Positions 5,154-5,926 of a stretch of 5,926 nucleotides of DNA are shown piece after piece. The stretch spans positions 1-5,926 of the forward strand of contig JAAERC010000901.1 in assembly GCA_024230695.1 (NCBI GenBank), written 5' to 3'. The notes beneath the pieces are model-generated. The model saw nothing but the letters and a program-made list of their open reading frames with translations, was not told the origin of the DNA and made no database searches. Position 1 is the stretch's first letter. The number at the start of each line of letters is the position of its first letter. Position numbers and translations under genes: made by a program. This DNA is from Candidatus Zixiibacteriota bacterium (lineage in GTDB: Bacteria > Zixibacteria > MSB-5A5 > GN15 > PGXB01).

Positions 5154-5926
5154 ATGATAGAAATAATATTAGATAATAATGCCCTTCAATATATATGTGA
5201 GCCAGAGAGATATGATCGGATTCTAAAAAGATTAAATAAATTATATAATGATGGCATATTGAGTATGCATTTCAATAATATTGTTTTTTTAGAACAGATA
5301 ATTGGTTTGAATAGAAAGTATTTTAAGGAAGCTCAACAGTTTATTAGAGATGCCTCTAAAGTATTCCATAAATCACTTCTTTTACATCCCCAAAAATATG
5401 TTGAAGATTGTATTTTAAACCTTAGTAATGAAGATAAACTGAAGGAAGATAGAATTGTACGTACTCTGATTCAGGAATTTTGCAATTATAAATCTTACGA
5501 TGAAGCGTCCAATAATATTGGAAAGTATAGAGATTTTCATAGTCGAATAAAGGACAAAATATTTTCTGGTGATATGAAAATCTTTAAATATATGCAAGCT
5601 AAGAAGAAGGATAATACTGATTTGGTTTTCAATAAAAATACTAAGGACTTATTTGTTTTTGGAGATATGATATGGCGCGTACTATTAAAATCATATAATC
5701 TTGAGCAGAAAACTCGATATATTCCGGGCAAGGTATTGGAAAAAAGATTAGTATCTTTATGTTATCTGAGGGATTTATTAGTTTATCACCAAAAAATTAT
5801 GTTTGAAGGTACGAAACCGAGTCCAGGCGATGAAGCGGATTACAAACAAGTAGTTTATTTAAATACATGTGATTACATTATTACTAATGACAGGAAATTC
5901 AGGGAGAAACTTAATAATTGTGGCAA
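5154..5926 (+). CDS. Probable PIN-like ribonuclease with a long internal insert, truncated by window edge
   Basis: The frame is open for 257 codons plus two bases and has no stop in the window, so the C terminus is missing. The ends look like the two halves of a PIN nuclease domain. IEIILDNNAL (2-11) puts an acidic Asp-7 at the end of the first strand, and Glu-47 lies in a helix (NNIVFLEQIIG, 41-51). After a long gap come GDEADYKQVVYL (225-236) with Asp-226/Asp-229 and CDYIITNDRKF (239-249) with Asp-246. In PIN enzymes four such acids bind metal and cleave RNA. Typical PIN proteins are about 130 residues; here residues 60-215 form an extra, charged, probably helical region that I do not recognise. 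There is no signal peptide or membrane segment. AGA/AGG code 10 of 15 arginines, ATA is common, and GC is far below the upstream genes, suggesting transfer. Known PIN roles are toxin, RNA processing or defence; which applies here is not determined. No antitoxin gene is visible upstream. Confidence 0.6.
   Translation, partial: MIEIILDNNALQYICEPERYDRILKRLNKLYNDGILSMHFNNIVFLEQIIGLNRKYFKEAQQFIRDASKVFHKSLLLHPQKYVEDCILNLSNEDKLKEDRIVRTLIQEFCNYKSYDEASNNIGKYRDFHSRIKDKIFSGDMKIFKYMQAKKKDNTDLVFNKNTKDLFVFGDMIWRVLLKSYNLEQKTRYIPGKVLEKRLVSLCYLRDLLVYHQKIMFEGTKPSPGDEADYKQVVYLNTCDYIITNDRKFREKLNNCG

Overview
The window is a bacterial chromosomal segment read almost entirely on the + strand. It has two parts: a tightly packed housekeeping run (1-4407, with a looser member to 4875), and an AT-rich right end carrying the start of an unrelated gene. 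The first five genes are, in order, the 3' end of xseA, xseB, ispA, dxs and nadK. Gaps are 5, -23, 4 and 2 bases, so they look like one transcript with coupled translation. No internal promoter or terminator is evident between them, and the promoter should lie upstream of the window. The order xseA-xseB-ispA-dxs is a widespread bacterial cluster. DXS makes the first intermediate of the MEP isoprenoid pathway and IspA condenses the resulting C5 units into prenyl diphosphates. Exonuclease VII (XseA+XseB) degrades single-stranded DNA, and NAD kinase makes NADP, whose reduced form the MEP pathway uses. The organism is therefore a bacterium using the MEP pathway. I cannot name the phylum from the sequence; dxs directly followed by nadK, with no tlyA between them, is not the arrangement familiar from Bacillus-type genomes.

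After nadK there is a 45-base gap, then a 140-residue protein of the tautomerase (4-oxalocrotonate tautomerase/MIF-like) superfamily with the diagnostic Pro-2 and two beta-alpha-beta units. It has its own strong ribosome binding site and may be a trailing member of the operon or separately expressed; its substrate is unknown.

A 278-base non-coding stretch (4876-5153) follows. It holds a consensus -10 hexamer, a short perfect palindrome and a good Shine-Dalgarno sequence, but no convincing gene or strong terminator.

From 5154 to the right edge an open reading frame of at least 257 codons remains open. Its base composition is very different: 26% GC over 5161-5460, against 48% over 2521-2820 in dxs, both counted by hand. 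Its two ends resemble the two halves of a PIN nuclease domain, separated by a long insert of charged, probably helical sequence. I read it as an accessory, probably transferred gene for a PIN-like ribonuclease, cut by the window edge. It is the most interesting item here; the rest of the window is ordinary core metabolism.
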